A DNA stretch of 62,386 nucleotides from Epibacterium ulvae (GCF_018678075.1 NZ_JAHHIR010000040.1:1-62386), one strand, 5' to 3'; shown: positions 26,045 through 35,933, counted from the stretch's first letter. Numbers and translations: made by a program. Notes: generated by a model from the sequence alone, not told the origin.

Positions 26045-26073
26045 TTGCGATAGGCGGGGGCTTGCACTATGAG
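26045..26073 (+). promoter_or_regulatory. Candidate purC promoter
   Basis: TTGCGA (26045-26050), a 17-base spacer and TATGAG (26068-26073) fit a sigma-70 promoter 52 bases before the purC start. The -35 box is part of a GCAAATC...TTGCGATAGGCG element seen at two other places in the window. The rest of the 290-base gap before purC holds no gene. Confidence 0.45.
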
Positions 26074-26124
26074 GGCCACACACCGGGAGGAGATTCCCGT
26101 AGTTTAACCTCCGAAAGGCTGTCC

Positions 26125-26886
26125 ATGGCGCGTCGCAAGAAAATCTATGAAGGTAAAGCAAAGACTTTGTACGAAGGCCCCGAGCCGGGTACGATCGTCC
26201 AGTACTTCAAGGATGATGCCACAGCCTTTAATGCCGAAAAGCATGACATTATCGAAGGCAAAGGTGTTCTGAACAACATCCTGAGCGAATTCTTCATGCT
26301 GGGCCTTGGCCAGATCGGCGTGCCGACCCATTTCCTGAAGCGTTTGAACATGCGTGAGCAGCTGGTGCGCAGCTGTGAGATTGTTCCGCTGGAAATCATC
26401 GTGCGCAATTATGCGGCCGGTACGCTTTCCAAACGTCTGGGCATCGACGAGGGCACGCAACTGCCGCGCCCGATTGTGGAATATTGCTACAAAGACGACG
26501 CTTTGGGCGATCCGCTGGTCAGCGAAGAGCATATAGCAGCCTTTGGCTGGGCCAGCCAACAGGACATGGACGATATCCTGAGCCTGGCGTTGCGGGTAAA
26601 TGATTTCTTGTCGGGTGTCTTCCTGGCCGTGGGCATTCGTCTGGTGGATTTCAAAATCGAGATTGGCCGCGTCTACGAAGGGGATTTCCAGCGACTGGTT
26701 GTTGCTGATGAAATCAGCCCGGACAGCTGCCGCCTGTGGGACATCAAGACCGGTGAGAAGCTGGACAAAGACGTGTTCCGTCGCGACCTGGGCAGCCTGA
26801 CAGATGCCTACAGTGAAGTGGCGCGCCGTCTGGGTGTAATGCCCAACAATCCGCCCACTCCCGGCAAGCCGACGCTGGTGAACTAA
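26125..26886 (+). CDS. purC: SAICAR synthase
   Basis: 253 residues, the normal length. Joins CAIR and aspartate with ATP. Motifs: [70 protein letters not shown] and [13 protein letters not shown]. The start at 26125 gives the standard [11 protein letters not shown]-terminus; the much longer open frame from 25933 is not used. A hairpin follows the stop, then purS, with purQ coupled to it. Confidence 0.97.
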   Translation: MARRKKIYEGKAKTLYEGPEPGTIVQYFKDDATAFNAEKHDIIEGKGVLNNILSEFFMLGLGQIGVPTHFLKRLNMREQLVRSCEIVPLEIIVRNYAAGTLSKRLGIDEGTQLPRPIVEYCYKDDALGDPLVSEEHIAAFGWASQQDMDDILSLALRVNDFLSGVFLAVGIRLVDFKIEIGRVYEGDFQRLVVADEISPDSCRLWDIKTGEKLDKDVFRRDLGSLTDAYSEVARRLGVMPNNPPTPGKPTLVN

Positions 26887-26894
26887 TACCCAAG

Positions 26895-26936
26895 ACCCTG
26901 CCGCCCGGATGAGGCGGCGGGTTCTTACATTTTTCG
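26895..26936 (+). terminator. Hairpin between purC and purS
   Basis: ACCCTGCCGCC pairs with GGCGGCGGGT (one bulged T) and is followed by a T-rich stretch ending in TTTTT. It may attenuate rather than end transcription, since purS and purQ continue the same pathway 63 bases later. Confidence 0.55.
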
Positions 26937-26998
26937 AATGAGACCAATCGCCGGATCGACAGCTGATCGGGCGCGCTGAGAAGCCAAAGGAAAACGCG

Positions 26999-27229
26999 AT
27001 GAAAGCACGTGTGCATGTGATGCTGAAAAACGGGGTTCTGGATCCGCAGGGCGAGGCAGTTCGTCACGCGCTGGGGGCTATGGGTTTTGACAAGGTTGAA
27101 GGTGTGCGTCAGGGCAAGGTGATTGACCTGGATCTGGCCGAGGGCGCAACCGAGGCAGATGTGACCGAGATGTGCGAAAAGCTGCTCGCCAATACCGTGA
27201 TTGAATCTTACAGCATCGAGACGCTGTGA
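26999..27229 (+). CDS. purS: FGAM synthase subunit PurS
   Basis: 76 residues, full PurS length. Small subunit that joins PurQ and PurL in the three-part FGAM synthase of step four. Motifs: [31 protein letters not shown] and the C-terminal [21 protein letters not shown] precedes the ATG. Its TGA overlaps the purQ ATG by one base. purL is not in the window. Confidence 0.96.
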   Translation: MKARVHVMLKNGVLDPQGEAVRHALGAMGFDKVEGVRQGKVIDLDLAEGATEADVTEMCEKLLANTVIESYSIETL

Positions 27230-27897
27230 TGAAGGCGGCGGTTCTCGTATTCCCCGGCTCCAACTGTGACCGTGATCTGGCGGTGGCGTTTGAACAGGCC
27301 GGTTTTGACGTGTCCATGGTGTGGCACAAGGACAGCGTGCTGCCCGAAGGTGTTGATATCGTTGGTGTTCCTGGCGGGTTCTCATATGGGGACTACCTGC
27401 GCTGCGGCGCGATTGCTGCGCAGTCGCCGATCTGCCAGGCGCTGGCGGAACACACCAATCGCGGTGGCTATGCGCTGGGGGTCTGCAATGGCTTTCAGGT
27501 TCTGGCCGAGACCGGCATCCTGCCCGGCGCGCTGCTGCGCAATGCGGGTCTGAAGTATATCTGCAAAACCGTGGATCTGAAGGTTGCGACCTCGGACAGT
27601 GTCTTTACCCAAGGGTATAACGCAGGCGATGTGATCGGCATTCCGATTGCGCACCACGATGGCAATTACTTTGCCGATGACGCAACCATTGCGGCGCTGC
27701 ATGATCAGGACCGTGTTGCCTTTACCTATGGTGACAACCCAAACGGGTCGCGTGATGACATTGCGGGCATTCTGTCGGACAACCGTCGCGTGCTGGGCAT
27801 GATGCCACACCCGGAACGGGCTGCGGACGAAGGCCACGGTGGCACCGATGGCACGGCGATGTTCCGCGCACTTGCGGGAATGTTGGCTGAGGCCTGA
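27229..27897 (+). CDS. purQ: FGAM synthase glutaminase subunit PurQ
   Basis: 222 residues, class I glutamine amidotransferase. It releases ammonia from glutamine for PurL. The nucleophile cysteine is in [12 protein letters not shown]; the catalytic His and Glu are in [17 protein letters not shown] and [15 protein letters not shown] are PurQ signatures. ATG at 27229 is used; the frame also offers GTG at 27226, three bases earlier. Confidence 0.96.
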   Translation: MKAAVLVFPGSNCDRDLAVAFEQAGFDVSMVWHKDSVLPEGVDIVGVPGGFSYGDYLRCGAIAAQSPICQALAEHTNRGGYALGVCNGFQVLAETGILPGALLRNAGLKYICKTVDLKVATSDSVFTQGYNAGDVIGIPIAHHDGNYFADDATIAALHDQDRVAFTYGDNPNGSRDDIAGILSDNRRVLGMMPHPERAADEGHGGTDGTAMFRALAGMLAEA

Positions 27898-27933
27898 CTT
27901 GTGCTGAGACGGCGGCGGATCTAGAATCCGAAT

Positions 27934-29721
27934 ATGTCTGTCACGTCCAAAAGCACAGCGCCCAAGCGCGCCAGCCCAAAGCGGTCGCGCGCACGGATGC
28001 GTACCATCTCTTGGCGCGTGCGCCTTGTGCTGTTCCTGTTTGTTTTGGCCGGGGCAGCAACCATCTGGCAGACCAACCGCAGTCTAACCAACCGGTTCAC
28101 GGAAACCACCCGCAACCGGGCCGAGCTGCGGCTTGCGCTTTACTCCGGTAACCTGGTCAGCGAATTGCGCCGTCACGCGATTGTGCCACAGCTATTGGCG
28201 CGCGATCAGCTGCTGATTTCGGCGCTGCAATCCAGCGATTTCTCTTTGTCGACCCAGCGTTTGATCTCCTTTGTTGAGGAAATCGGCGCGGCTTCCATTT
28301 TTATGCTGGCCAAGGACGGGCGCACGGTGGCGGCGACCGATCGCAACCGGCTGGGTGAGCTTCATCGCAACGCGCCCTACTTCATCGACGCGGTGCGCTC
28401 CAACGCCACCGTGTTTTCGGTGATCCCCCGCGAAGTGGCCGGATACCGCTTTACCTATTCGCGCCGGATCGTGGACGCCTCGGGCGTATTGGGCGCAATT
28501 GTGGTTGAGGTTGATCTGCAAAAGTTCGAACGCGCCTGGGCGGGTATTTCGGATGCGGTGATGGTCAGCGACAGCACCGGCACCATTGTGCTGGCCACGG
28601 AATCGCGCTGGCGGGGCCTGTCCGAGACGGATGCGCTGCAACAACAGACCCCGGAAGGCGCCATCCAGCGCGCGATCCGCGCGACCACGGATTGGACGGC
28701 GCTGCCCCCCGATGCCTATTTGCAAGGTGAGGCGGTGATGCGTCTGGAAAGCCGGATCCCGTTTCGCGGCTGGCGGATGACCAGTTTCACCACCTATGCC
28801 TCCATTCGGGAGAAGGTGAATGCGGTTCTGGCGCTTGAAATCATGGGATTCGCGCTACTTTTGGCATTGGCGTTCTATGCGCTTAGCCGCAAGACCGCGT
28901 TGCGGATGGCCCTGTTCCAGCGGGAGTCGGCAGAGCTTCGCGTATTGAACAGCCGTCTACAGCGGGAAATTGCCGAGCGTGAACGCATGCAACAAAGCCT
29001 TGAAGTTGCCGAGCAAAGCCTTGCGCAAAGCTCAAAACTGGCCGCATTGGGGGAGATGTCGGCGGCTGTCAGCCATGAGTTGAACCAGCCTTTGGCGGCG
29101 ATGAAAACCTATCTGGCGGGCGCGCGTTTGCTGCTGAATAGAAACCGCCCCGACGAGGCGCTGGCGTCGTTTGGGCGGATCGATGATCTGATCGAACGGA
29201 TGGGTGCGATTACCCGTCAGCTAAAATCCTACGCGCGCAAGGGCGGGGATACGTTTAGCCCTGTAAACTTGGGGGATGCGCTGGCTTCCTCCCTGTCGAT
29301 GATGGAGCCGCAACTGCGCGAGAGGCATGTGAAAATCGGCCGGATCCTGCCCGAAGACGCGGTGTTTGTGATGGGGGATCAGATGCGCATCGAACAGGTG
29401 ATGGTGAACTTGTTGCGCAATGCCATTGATGCCACCAAATCGGTTGAAGACCCGGAGGTGGAAATCATCCTGGCCGCTGGTGAAACCGCAACCCTGTCGG
29501 TGCGCGACAATGGCACCGGGATCACCGACTACGACAACCTGTTTGAACCCTTCTACACCACCAAACAGGCGGGTGAGGGCGTTGGACTGGGGCTTGCTAT
29601 CTCTTCCGGGATCGTCAACGACCTTGGGGGTAGGCTTACGGCGCGCAATGGGGAAAACGGCGGCGCCGTGTTCGAGATGCAATTGCCGATCCTGCTCGAC
29701 GGGATTGAGGCCGCGGAATAG
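27934..29721 (+). CDS. DctB-type sensor histidine kinase
   Basis: 595 residues. An N-terminal membrane helix (about 30-45) and a second near 307-325 flank a long periplasmic double-PAS-like sensor (SAASIFMLAKDGRTVAATDRNR-like first PAS). A coiled-coil linker follows, then H381 in AVSHELNQPLAAMKTYLAGA, N box (NLLRNAIDAT), G1 (RDNGTGI) and G2 (GVGLGLAI). This is the DctB class, which senses C4-dicarboxylates in rhizobia; the ligand here is not proven because no dctPQM transporter is in the window. The partner regulator follows 27 bases later. Confidence 0.9.
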   Translation: MSVTSKSTAPKRASPKRSRARMRTISWRVRLVLFLFVLAGAATIWQTNRSLTNRFTETTRNRAELRLALYSGNLVSELRRHAIVPQLLARDQLLISALQSSDFSLSTQRLISFVEEIGAASIFMLAKDGRTVAATDRNRLGELHRNAPYFIDAVRSNATVFSVIPREVAGYRFTYSRRIVDASGVLGAIVVEVDLQKFERAWAGISDAVMVSDSTGTIVLATESRWRGLSETDALQQQTPEGAIQRAIRATTDWTALPPDAYLQGEAVMRLESRIPFRGWRMTSFTTYASIREKVNAVLALEIMGFALLLALAFYALSRKTALRMALFQRESAELRVLNSRLQREIAERERMQQSLEVAEQSLAQSSKLAALGEMSAAVSHELNQPLAAMKTYLAGARLLLNRNRPDEALASFGRIDDLIERMGAITRQLKSYARKGGDTFSPVNLGDALASSLSMMEPQLRERHVKIGRILPEDAVFVMGDQMRIEQVMVNLLRNAIDATKSVEDPEVEIILAAGETATLSVRDNGTGITDYDNLFEPFYTTKQAGEGVGLGLAISSGIVNDLGGRLTARNGENGGAVFEMQLPILLDGIEAAE

Positions 29722-29748
29722 CGGCACAGAAAAAGGAAAGGGCGCGTT

Positions 29749-31086
29749 ATGGCACAGGCCATGAAAATAGCGATCGTCGATGATGAAAAGGACATGCGCC
29801 AGTCGATCAGCCAATGGCTGGCTTTGTCGGGCTATGACACCGAGACCTTTGCCAGCGCCGAAGACGCGCTCAAGGAGCTGGGGCCGGATTATCCGGGCAT
29901 TGTGATTTCCGACATCAAAATGCCGGGCATGGATGGGATGCAATTCCTGAAAAAGCTGATGGGCAATGACAGCGCGCTGCCGGTTATCATGATCACTGGC
30001 CATGGCGATGTGCCGATGGCGGTAGAAGCCATGCGGGTCGGGGCGTTTGATTTCCTGGAAAAGCCCTTCAATCCGGATCGGATGTCGGAGCTGGCGAAAA
30101 AGGCCAGCAATGCGCGGCGTCTGACGCTCGATAACCGCGTCCTGCGTCGTGAGCTGTCCGATGGTGGGCAGATCATGAAGAAACTGATCGGCTCTAGCCC
30201 GGTGATGGATCGTCTGCGCGAAGACATCCTGGATCTGGGTCAGGCCGATGGTCACGTCCTGATCGACGGCGAGACGGGTACCGGCAAAACCCTGGTGGCC
30301 CACGCGCTGCATGCGGTGGGCAGTCGGGCCGGTAAGAAATTTGTGCTGATCTCCTGCGCTGCGTTTGAAGAAGACGCGCTGGCGAAACGCTTGTTTGGCC
30401 CGATGTTGCCCGAAGACAGTATGTTGCCCGCGATCGAAGAGGCACGTGGCGGCACCTTGGTGTTGGAAGACATCGACGCGCTGAGCGAGGCATTGCAGGC
30501 CAAACTGCTCAACGTAATCAACGAACAGGGCATCCCCGGCGAGACGCGGATTGTCGGGATCTCAAACCTGCAAGAAGCGGGCAAGACTTGCGAAGATATT
30601 CTGCGCCCTGATCTGTTCTACCGTCTGGCCGCGCTGCGCATCACCGTGCCGCCGCTGCGTCAACGGGGTGAGGATATTCTGACGCTGTTCACCCGGCTCA
30701 GCGAACAGTTCGCCGAGGAATACGGCTGTGAGACACCGCAGGTCACCGCCCAGGAAGCGGCGCAGCTGCTGCAGGCCCCGTGGCCCGGTAATGTGCGTCA
30801 GCTGATCAATATCGCCGAACGCGCTGTCCTGCAGGCGCGGCGGGGATCAGGCACCATCGCGTCCTTGTTGATGTCGGACCACGAAGAGATGCAGCCGGTG
30901 ATGACCACCGAAGGCAAACCGCTGAAAGAATATGTGGAAGCCTTTGAGCGGATGTTGATCGACAACACCATGCGCCGCCACAAGGGCTCGATCGCCAGTG
31001 TGATGGAAGAGCTGCGCCTGCCGCGCCGGACCCTGAATGAGAAGATGGCGAAATACGGTCTGCAACGGTCCGACTATCTGGGTTGA
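29749..31086 (+). CDS. DctD-like response regulator lacking the GAFTGA loop
   Basis: 445 residues. Receiver domain with phosphoacceptor D55 (VISDIKMPGMDG) and KPF. A sigma-54-type AAA+ domain follows with Walker A GETGTGKT at 174-181 and a Walker-B-like LVLEDIDALSE. The C-terminus is a Fis-type helix-turn-helix (HKGSIASVMEELRLPRRTLN). Between LFG and the GGT before Walker B the sequence reads PMLPEDSMLPAIEEAR, so the GAFTGA loop that contacts sigma-54 is absent. It probably activates or represses without sigma-54, like the NtrC variants of Rhodobacter. Cotranscribed with the kinase. Confidence 0.87.
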   Translation: MAQAMKIAIVDDEKDMRQSISQWLALSGYDTETFASAEDALKELGPDYPGIVISDIKMPGMDGMQFLKKLMGNDSALPVIMITGHGDVPMAVEAMRVGAFDFLEKPFNPDRMSELAKKASNARRLTLDNRVLRRELSDGGQIMKKLIGSSPVMDRLREDILDLGQADGHVLIDGETGTGKTLVAHALHAVGSRAGKKFVLISCAAFEEDALAKRLFGPMLPEDSMLPAIEEARGGTLVLEDIDALSEALQAKLLNVINEQGIPGETRIVGISNLQEAGKTCEDILRPDLFYRLAALRITVPPLRQRGEDILTLFTRLSEQFAEEYGCETPQVTAQEAAQLLQAPWPGNVRQLINIAERAVLQARRGSGTIASLLMSDHEEMQPVMTTEGKPLKEYVEAFERMLIDNTMRRHKGSIASVMEELRLPRRTLNEKMAKYGLQRSDYLG

Positions 31087-31107
31087 TTTTTGGGCAAACG
31101 ACGCCCG

Positions 31108-31147
31108 CGCGACATCCTCATGCCTGTGGGGGTGTCGTCTTTTTTTG
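31108..31147 (+). terminator. Terminator after the DctB/DctD-like operon
   Basis: GCGACATCC and GGGTGTCGT form a stem (31109-31117 and 31130-31138, with a G-U pair), followed by CTTTTTTT. Confidence 0.75.
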
Positions 31148-31683
31148 GTGAAAATGACGTAAAATGCCAAGGAATCTGCGCCTTTAGGCAAATTTGATTA
31201 GCGAATTCTTTAAAGTTTCGTGCAAATCGTGGGTTTCACTGAGACCTGTGAAGAATGCCCATTGTCATTACCTATCCACAGGTCGTATGTTGGTAAAACG
31301 AGGATGAGCCTCACTTGGGCTCCCTCAGAGATGAAATTCGCTGCTTCGGGCTTTTGTCCGGCCACAGCCGAGAAAGACCAAGCAGAGTGATAAGCTTCGC
31401 GGTTGCGAAGCGATTTAGCAACCTGATCCAGCGACGTTGGTACAGGCAATTAATGGCAGGGCCACATGTTGTGCACCTGTCGGAGAAGAAACGCGATGAC
31501 GCGCGCGCGAGCGAAGAGCATAGAGGCAGAGACGCTGGGGACCGAAACGGCCCAGACTGCGCTCTATTCTGCGCCGCAGATTATCGCCCAGACCAGACGC
31601 CCCCCCAGACATTTGCACCCCATTGATGATACACGTGATCATATACGGGGCCGCGTTGCGCGCGGGCGGCGCATCAAGGAAAC
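31148..31683 (+). other. Long leader region upstream of rne
   Basis: No convincing gene lies in these 536 bases; the short frames present have poor composition. RNase E genes often carry a long 5' untranslated region through which the enzyme limits its own mRNA, and this stretch could be such a leader. The boundary and promoter were not identified. Confidence 0.4.
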
Positions 31684-34600
31684 ATGGCAAAGAAGATGCT
31701 TATCGATGCCACCCACGCGGAAGAAACCCGCGTCGTGGTGGTCGACGGAAACAAGGTTGAGGAATTCGACTTTGAATCTGAAAACAAACGCCAGCTCGCT
31801 GGCAATATTTATCTGGCAAAAGTAACACGGGTTGAACCGTCGCTTCAGGCGGCCTTTGTTGATTATGGCGGAAACCGTCACGGCTTCCTGGCGTTCTCGG
31901 AAATCCACCCGGATTATTACCAGATCCCGGTTGCTGACCGCGAAGCGCTCATGGAAGAAGAGCGCGCCTATGCTGAAGCGCAGCGTCAAAAGGACGAGGA
32001 AGAGGACAATAAACCCTCTAAGTCGCGCCGCAAACGCAGCAGCAAATCCAAGGCCCAGAAAACCACCTCTGCTGATGTGGTCGAAACCAAAGACGTCACC
32101 GAGGAGCTGAAAGAGACAGCGCCCGCGACGGCCGAGATTTCGGGTATGGAGACCATTGATCTGACGGATGAGGTGGAAACCTCGGACGACCAGGTCGCGG
32201 ATCTGCCAGAGAATGACACAGAAGCAGACGCAGTTGCGGATGCACCGGTTGAAGAGGCAAGCGAGGCTGTAGACGCCGCACCTGCGGTTGAGGCTGATGC
32301 CCCAGCGGACGATGTAACTGCTGAGACTCCTGTTGAGGCTGAAGCGGTCTCTTCTGAAGACGCAGACAGCACATCGGATGCGCCAGCAGCCGACAGCGAA
32401 GCACCCGTTGCTGAAGACGCAGCCGCTGAAACACCTGCAGACGCGCCAGAAGCGGCCGCGACTGAAGGTGAAGACGCAACTGTAGCCTCTGACGAGGTTG
32501 AAACGCAGGCGGAAACCGCAAAAAGCGACGAGCCTGACGACGTAGAGACCACAAAAGACGATGCCGCGTCCAAGGATGACAGTATTGAATCCGTGGCCGA
32601 TGAAGACGACAGCGAAGACATTCGCCCGGCGCGCAAACCGCGTCCGCGTCGTTACAAGATCCAGGAAGTGATCAAGGTCCGTCAGGTTCTGCTGGTCCAA
32701 GTTGTTAAAGAAGAGCGCGGCAACAAGGGTGCCGCTCTGACCACATATCTGTCGCTGGCCGGTCGTTATTGCGTTCTGATGCCAAACACTGCGCGTGGTG
32801 GTGGTATCTCACGCAAGATCACCAATGCCGTCGACCGCAAGAAGCTGAAAGAAATCGCCACCGAAATGGACGTGCCATCCGGCGCGGGTCTGATCATTCG
32901 CACGGCTGGTGCCAAACGCACCAAGGCCGAGGTGAAGCGCGATTACGAATATCTGCAACGCCTGTGGGAACAGATCCGCGAGCTGACGCTGAAATCAATT
33001 GCTCCCGCGAAGATCTATGAAGAAGGCGATCTGATCAAACGCTCGATCCGCGACCTTTATAATCGTGAGATCGACGAGGTTCTGGTTGAAGGCGAACGCG
33101 GCTACCGCATTGCCAAGGACTTCATGAAAATGATCATGCCGTCCCACGCCAAAAACGTGCAGAACTACCAGGAAACCCTGCCGTTGTTCGCGCGCTTCCA
33201 GGTAGAGAGCTACCTGGGCGGCATGTTCAATCCGACCGTGCAGTTGAAATCCGGCGGCTATATCGTGATCGGCGTGACCGAAGCGCTGGTGGCGATTGAC
33301 GTGAACTCGGGCCGTGCGACCAAGGAATCCTCGATCGAGGAAACCGCGCTCAAGACTAACCTGGAGGCCGCCGAAGAGGTGGCGCGCCAGCTGCGTCTGC
33401 GTGACTTGGCCGGTCTGATCGTCATCGATTTCATCGACATGGACGAGCGCAAGAACAACACTGCCGTTGAAAAGCGGATGAAAGACAAACTGAAGACCGA
33501 TCGCGCCCGTATTCAGGTCGGTCGGATCTCTGGCTTTGGTCTGATGGAAATGTCCCGTCAGCGTCTGCGCCCCGGCATGATCGAGGCAACGACGCAGCCT
33601 TGTACGCATTGTCATGGCACCGGCCTGATCCGCTCGGACGACAGCTTGTCCCTGTCGATCCTGCGCCAGATCGAGGAAGAAGGCACCCGTGGGCGCTCCC
33701 GCGAGGTTCTGGTGAAATGTCCGGTGGATGTTGCCAACTTCCTGATGAACAACAAACGCGAGCATATCGCCCAGATCGAAGCGCGCTATGGCCTGTCCGT
33801 GCGCATCGAAGGGGACCCGCATCTGGTCAGCCCGGATTTCTCGATCGAGAAGTTCAAGACGGCGACGCGGTTCGTGCCGCCGGTGGAAGCGCCTGTCGTT
33901 TCGGTCGATACCAAGATCATGGAAGAAGTGGACGCTGATGACGAAGAAGACGTCGTCGAAGCTGAAGCTGAAGCTGAAGCTGAAGCTGAAACGGTAAGTT
34001 CTGAGACGTCGGAAGATGGCGAAGAGACAAAGCCCAAGCGTCGCCGCCGTCGTCGTCGTCGTCGGAAATCCTCCAGCTCTGAACAGGGCGAGGGCGAGGC
34101 AAACGGTGCGGACGATCAGAACGGCGAAAGCCAGGATGACAGCGCGTCTGAGGGCGAAGAAACCTCTGAGGGCGAGGCATCCGAGGATGCGCCGAAGGAA
34201 GAGAAGAAGTCCCGCAGCCGCAGTCGCAGCCGGTCCCGTCGTCGCAAGAAGGACACCACCACGGCCGAGGCCGCTGAGGGTGAAACCGGCGACAGCGCGG
34301 CATCTGAAGGCGAGACGGCAGAGGATGCTGGCGAGGCCCAGGTAGAGACGGACAGCCAAGACGCTTCTGGTGCATCCGAAACCGTCCCAGTTGAAACACC
34401 TGCTGATGCGGAAGCCGTAGACGCGCCCGTTGCTGAGGTTGAAACACCTGCTGAGGTCGAGGCGGTACAAGACGCGCCGACTGAAGAGACGCTGGCCGAA
34501 GAGGTCGCGGTTGCTGATGACGCGGACGAGGCTGTCGCTGAAACGGTCGAAGCCGAAGCAGAGCCTGAGCCCTCAGAGGCGGAGCCAGTTGCAGAAGCCG

Positions 34601-34731
34601 AGCCTGTTGAAGCAGTGGCGGAGGTTGCTCCGGCTGAGGTTGAAGAAGCACCCGTGTTAGAGGCTGTCGGCGAACCGGCCAAGCCAGATGGCCCCCCCAA
34701 GCCCAAGCGGCGTGGATGGTGGTCCAACTAA
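31684..34731 (+). CDS. rne: Ribonuclease E
   Basis: 1015 residues. Endonuclease that starts mRNA decay and matures rRNA and tRNA, scaffold of the degradosome. MAKKMLIDATHAEETRVVVV is the alphaproteobacterial N-terminus. The S1 domain is split: LQAAFVDYGGNRHGFLAFSE is followed by an acidic, Ala/Glu-rich insertion (about residues 100-320) before YKIQEVIKVRQVLLVQVVKE. The catalytic core has AIDVNSGRATKE with the metal-binding aspartate near 539, and the zinc-link QPCTHCHGTG with C640 and C643. The C-terminal part is disordered with two Arg-rich blocks and ends KPKRRGWWSN, a tail typical of the group. AAGGA precedes the start. Confidence 0.97.
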   Translation: MAKKMLIDATHAEETRVVVVDGNKVEEFDFESENKRQLAGNIYLAKVTRVEPSLQAAFVDYGGNRHGFLAFSEIHPDYYQIPVADREALMEEERAYAEAQRQKDEEEDNKPSKSRRKRSSKSKAQKTTSADVVETKDVTEELKETAPATAEISGMETIDLTDEVETSDDQVADLPENDTEADAVADAPVEEASEAVDAAPAVEADAPADDVTAETPVEAEAVSSEDADSTSDAPAADSEAPVAEDAAAETPADAPEAAATEGEDATVASDEVETQAETAKSDEPDDVETTKDDAASKDDSIESVADEDDSEDIRPARKPRPRRYKIQEVIKVRQVLLVQVVKEERGNKGAALTTYLSLAGRYCVLMPNTARGGGISRKITNAVDRKKLKEIATEMDVPSGAGLIIRTAGAKRTKAEVKRDYEYLQRLWEQIRELTLKSIAPAKIYEEGDLIKRSIRDLYNREIDEVLVEGERGYRIAKDFMKMIMPSHAKNVQNYQETLPLFARFQVESYLGGMFNPTVQLKSGGYIVIGVTEALVAIDVNSGRATKESSIEETALKTNLEAAEEVARQLRLRDLAGLIVIDFIDMDERKNNTAVEKRMKDKLKTDRARIQVGRISGFGLMEMSRQRLRPGMIEATTQPCTHCHGTGLIRSDDSLSLSILRQIEEEGTRGRSREVLVKCPVDVANFLMNNKREHIAQIEARYGLSVRIEGDPHLVSPDFSIEKFKTATRFVPPVEAPVVSVDTKIMEEVDADDEEDVVEAEAEAEAEAETVSSETSEDGEETKPKRRRRRRRRRKSSSSEQGEGEANGADDQNGESQDDSASEGEETSEGEASEDAPKEEKKSRSRSRSRSRRRKKDTTTAEAAEGETGDSAASEGETAEDAGEAQVETDSQDASGASETVPVETPADAEAVDAPVAEVETPAEVEAVQDAPTEETLAEEVAVADDADEAVAETVEAEAEPEPSEAEPVAEAEPVEAVAEVAPAEVEEAPVLEAVGEPAKPDGPPKPKRRGWWSN
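33961..33990 (+). repeat. GCTGAA x5 tandem repeat inside rne
   Basis: Five perfect copies of GCTGAA encode Ala-Glu repeats in the disordered region just after the RNase E core. Copy number could vary by slippage without breaking the frame. Confidence 0.85.
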
Positions 34732-34740
34732 TAAGAGAAA

Positions 34741-34767
34741 GGCGAGCCAGCGTGGCTCGCCTTTTTT
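34741..34767 (+). terminator. Rho-independent terminator after rne
   Basis: GGCGAGCCA and TGGCTCGCC form a perfect 9-base stem with a 3-base loop, followed by TTTTTT. Confidence 0.95.
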
Positions 34768-34785
34768 CGTTTTAGAGACCAGAAT

Positions 34786-35019
34786 TTAGCTGGATTTGCG
34801 CAGGCGATAGACCTGATGATCCGCGCCCTCATCGACACCAAGGAATTCGTGTCCGGCCTCGGCGCAGAAATGGGGCACATCGACAATGGCCGCCGGATCA
34901 TCCGCCAGCAGTGTCAGAACCGTGCCGGGTGCCAGTGATTTCAGCCGTTTGCGCGCCTTGAGCACGGGCAGGGGGCACAACAGCCCGATGGCGTCCAAAA
35001 TGTTGTTTTCATCCGTCAT
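34786..35019 (-). CDS. TusA-family sulfurtransferase
   Basis: 77 residues, full TusA length. The active cysteine is C15 in LDAIGLLCPLPVLKARK, the family CPxP motif. TusA-type proteins pass persulfide sulfur for tRNA thiolation or molybdenum cofactor. A second cysteine in PHFCAEAGHE fits the family. It is convergent with rne and divergent from ccdA, and may link functionally to thiol handling. Confidence 0.92.
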   Translation of the reverse strand: MTDENNILDAIGLLCPLPVLKARKRLKSLAPGTVLTLLADDPAAIVDVPHFCAEAGHEFLGVDEGADHQVYRLRKSS

Positions 35020-35112
35020 AACCTGCAGTTAATCACGATGTTTCAGCCTGTCCACAAGGATGTGACGTCCTGTGCAGGTGACCTTTTGAAATTCGGTGGT
35101 TAAGTGTAGCGC

Positions 35113-35865
35113 ATGTTTGGAATTGATATCATCGATGCGGGTCTCTTGCCCGCCATGCTGGTGGCGCTGTTTGGCGGCCTTATCAGCTTCTTGTCGCCCT
35201 GTGTGCTGCCGATTGTGCCGCCTTATCTGGCCTATATGAGCGGCGTGTCTATCAACGAGATGCAAGGCACCACCGCCGCGCGGCGCAAGGCAATTATTGC
35301 CGCGCTGTTCTTTGTGCTTGGCCTGTCGACGGTGTTCATTCTGCTGGGCTTTACCGCATCTGCCTTTGGTGCGTTTGTGTTGCAGAACCAACAGCTGTTT
35401 GCGCAGGTTTCGGGCGTGATCGTGATCGTCTTTGGTCTGCACTTCCTGTCGATCTTCCGCATTCCGCTGTTGGATCGTGAAGCGCGGATGGATGCGGGGC
35501 AATCCGGGGGCTCGGCGCTTGGCGCTTATGTGTTGGGGCTGGCCTTTGCCTTTGGCTGGACGCCTTGCATCGGCCCGCAATTGGGCGCAATCCTGTCACT
35601 TGCCGCGTCAGAAGGGTCTGTGTCGCGCGGCACGGTCTTGCTGGGTGTTTATGCAATGGGCCTTGGCGTGCCGTTCCTGTTGGCAGCGATTTTCCTCACC
35701 AAATCTATGGTGTTGATGAACAAGCTGAAACGCCACATGGGCATGATCGAAAAGGTGATGGGCGGCTTGCTGCTGTTTGTCGGTTTCATGCTGGTCACTG
35801 GCCTGTTTGCAACCTTCAGCTGGTGGCTGTTGGAGACCTTCCCGGCGCTCGCCGTTCTGGGCTGA
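35113..35865 (+). CDS. ccdA: Cytochrome c biogenesis protein CcdA
   Basis: 250 residues with about six membrane spans. CcdA moves reducing power across the inner membrane through two cysteines to periplasmic thioredoxins and apocytochromes. Signatures are GGLISFLSPCVLPIVPPYLA in span one and FGWTPCIGPQLGAILSLAA in span four. The length is that of the short CcdA form without fused thioredoxin domains. It is monocistronic, with a hairpin after it. Confidence 0.94.
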   Translation: MFGIDIIDAGLLPAMLVALFGGLISFLSPCVLPIVPPYLAYMSGVSINEMQGTTAARRKAIIAALFFVLGLSTVFILLGFTASAFGAFVLQNQQLFAQVSGVIVIVFGLHFLSIFRIPLLDREARMDAGQSGGSALGAYVLGLAFAFGWTPCIGPQLGAILSLAASEGSVSRGTVLLGVYAMGLGVPFLLAAIFLTKSMVLMNKLKRHMGMIEKVMGGLLLFVGFMLVTGLFATFSWWLLETFPALAVLG

Positions 35866-35891
35866 TCCGCAAGACACCGTAAAACCAATGG

Positions 35892-35911
35892 AGGCCCCCG
35901 CGTGGGGCCTT
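35892..35911 (+). terminator. Hairpin after ccdA
   Basis: AGGCCCC and GGGGCCT form a perfect 7-base stem around a short loop. Only a short T-containing tail (TACTCTT) follows, so termination may be partial. Confidence 0.5.
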
Positions 35912-35933
35912 ACTCTTGCCAGATTGGCGCATT

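Noticed and set aside
31210-31449. 79-residue minus-strand frame in the rne leader
   Set aside because: No ribosome site, poor composition and no family resemblance; treated as non-coding leader.
32995-34470. 491-residue open frame antisense to rne, and others at 31639-32700 and 34116-34727
   Set aside because: They mirror the strong codon bias of rne, show low-complexity Ser/Arg/Leu composition and have no ribosome sites or domains.
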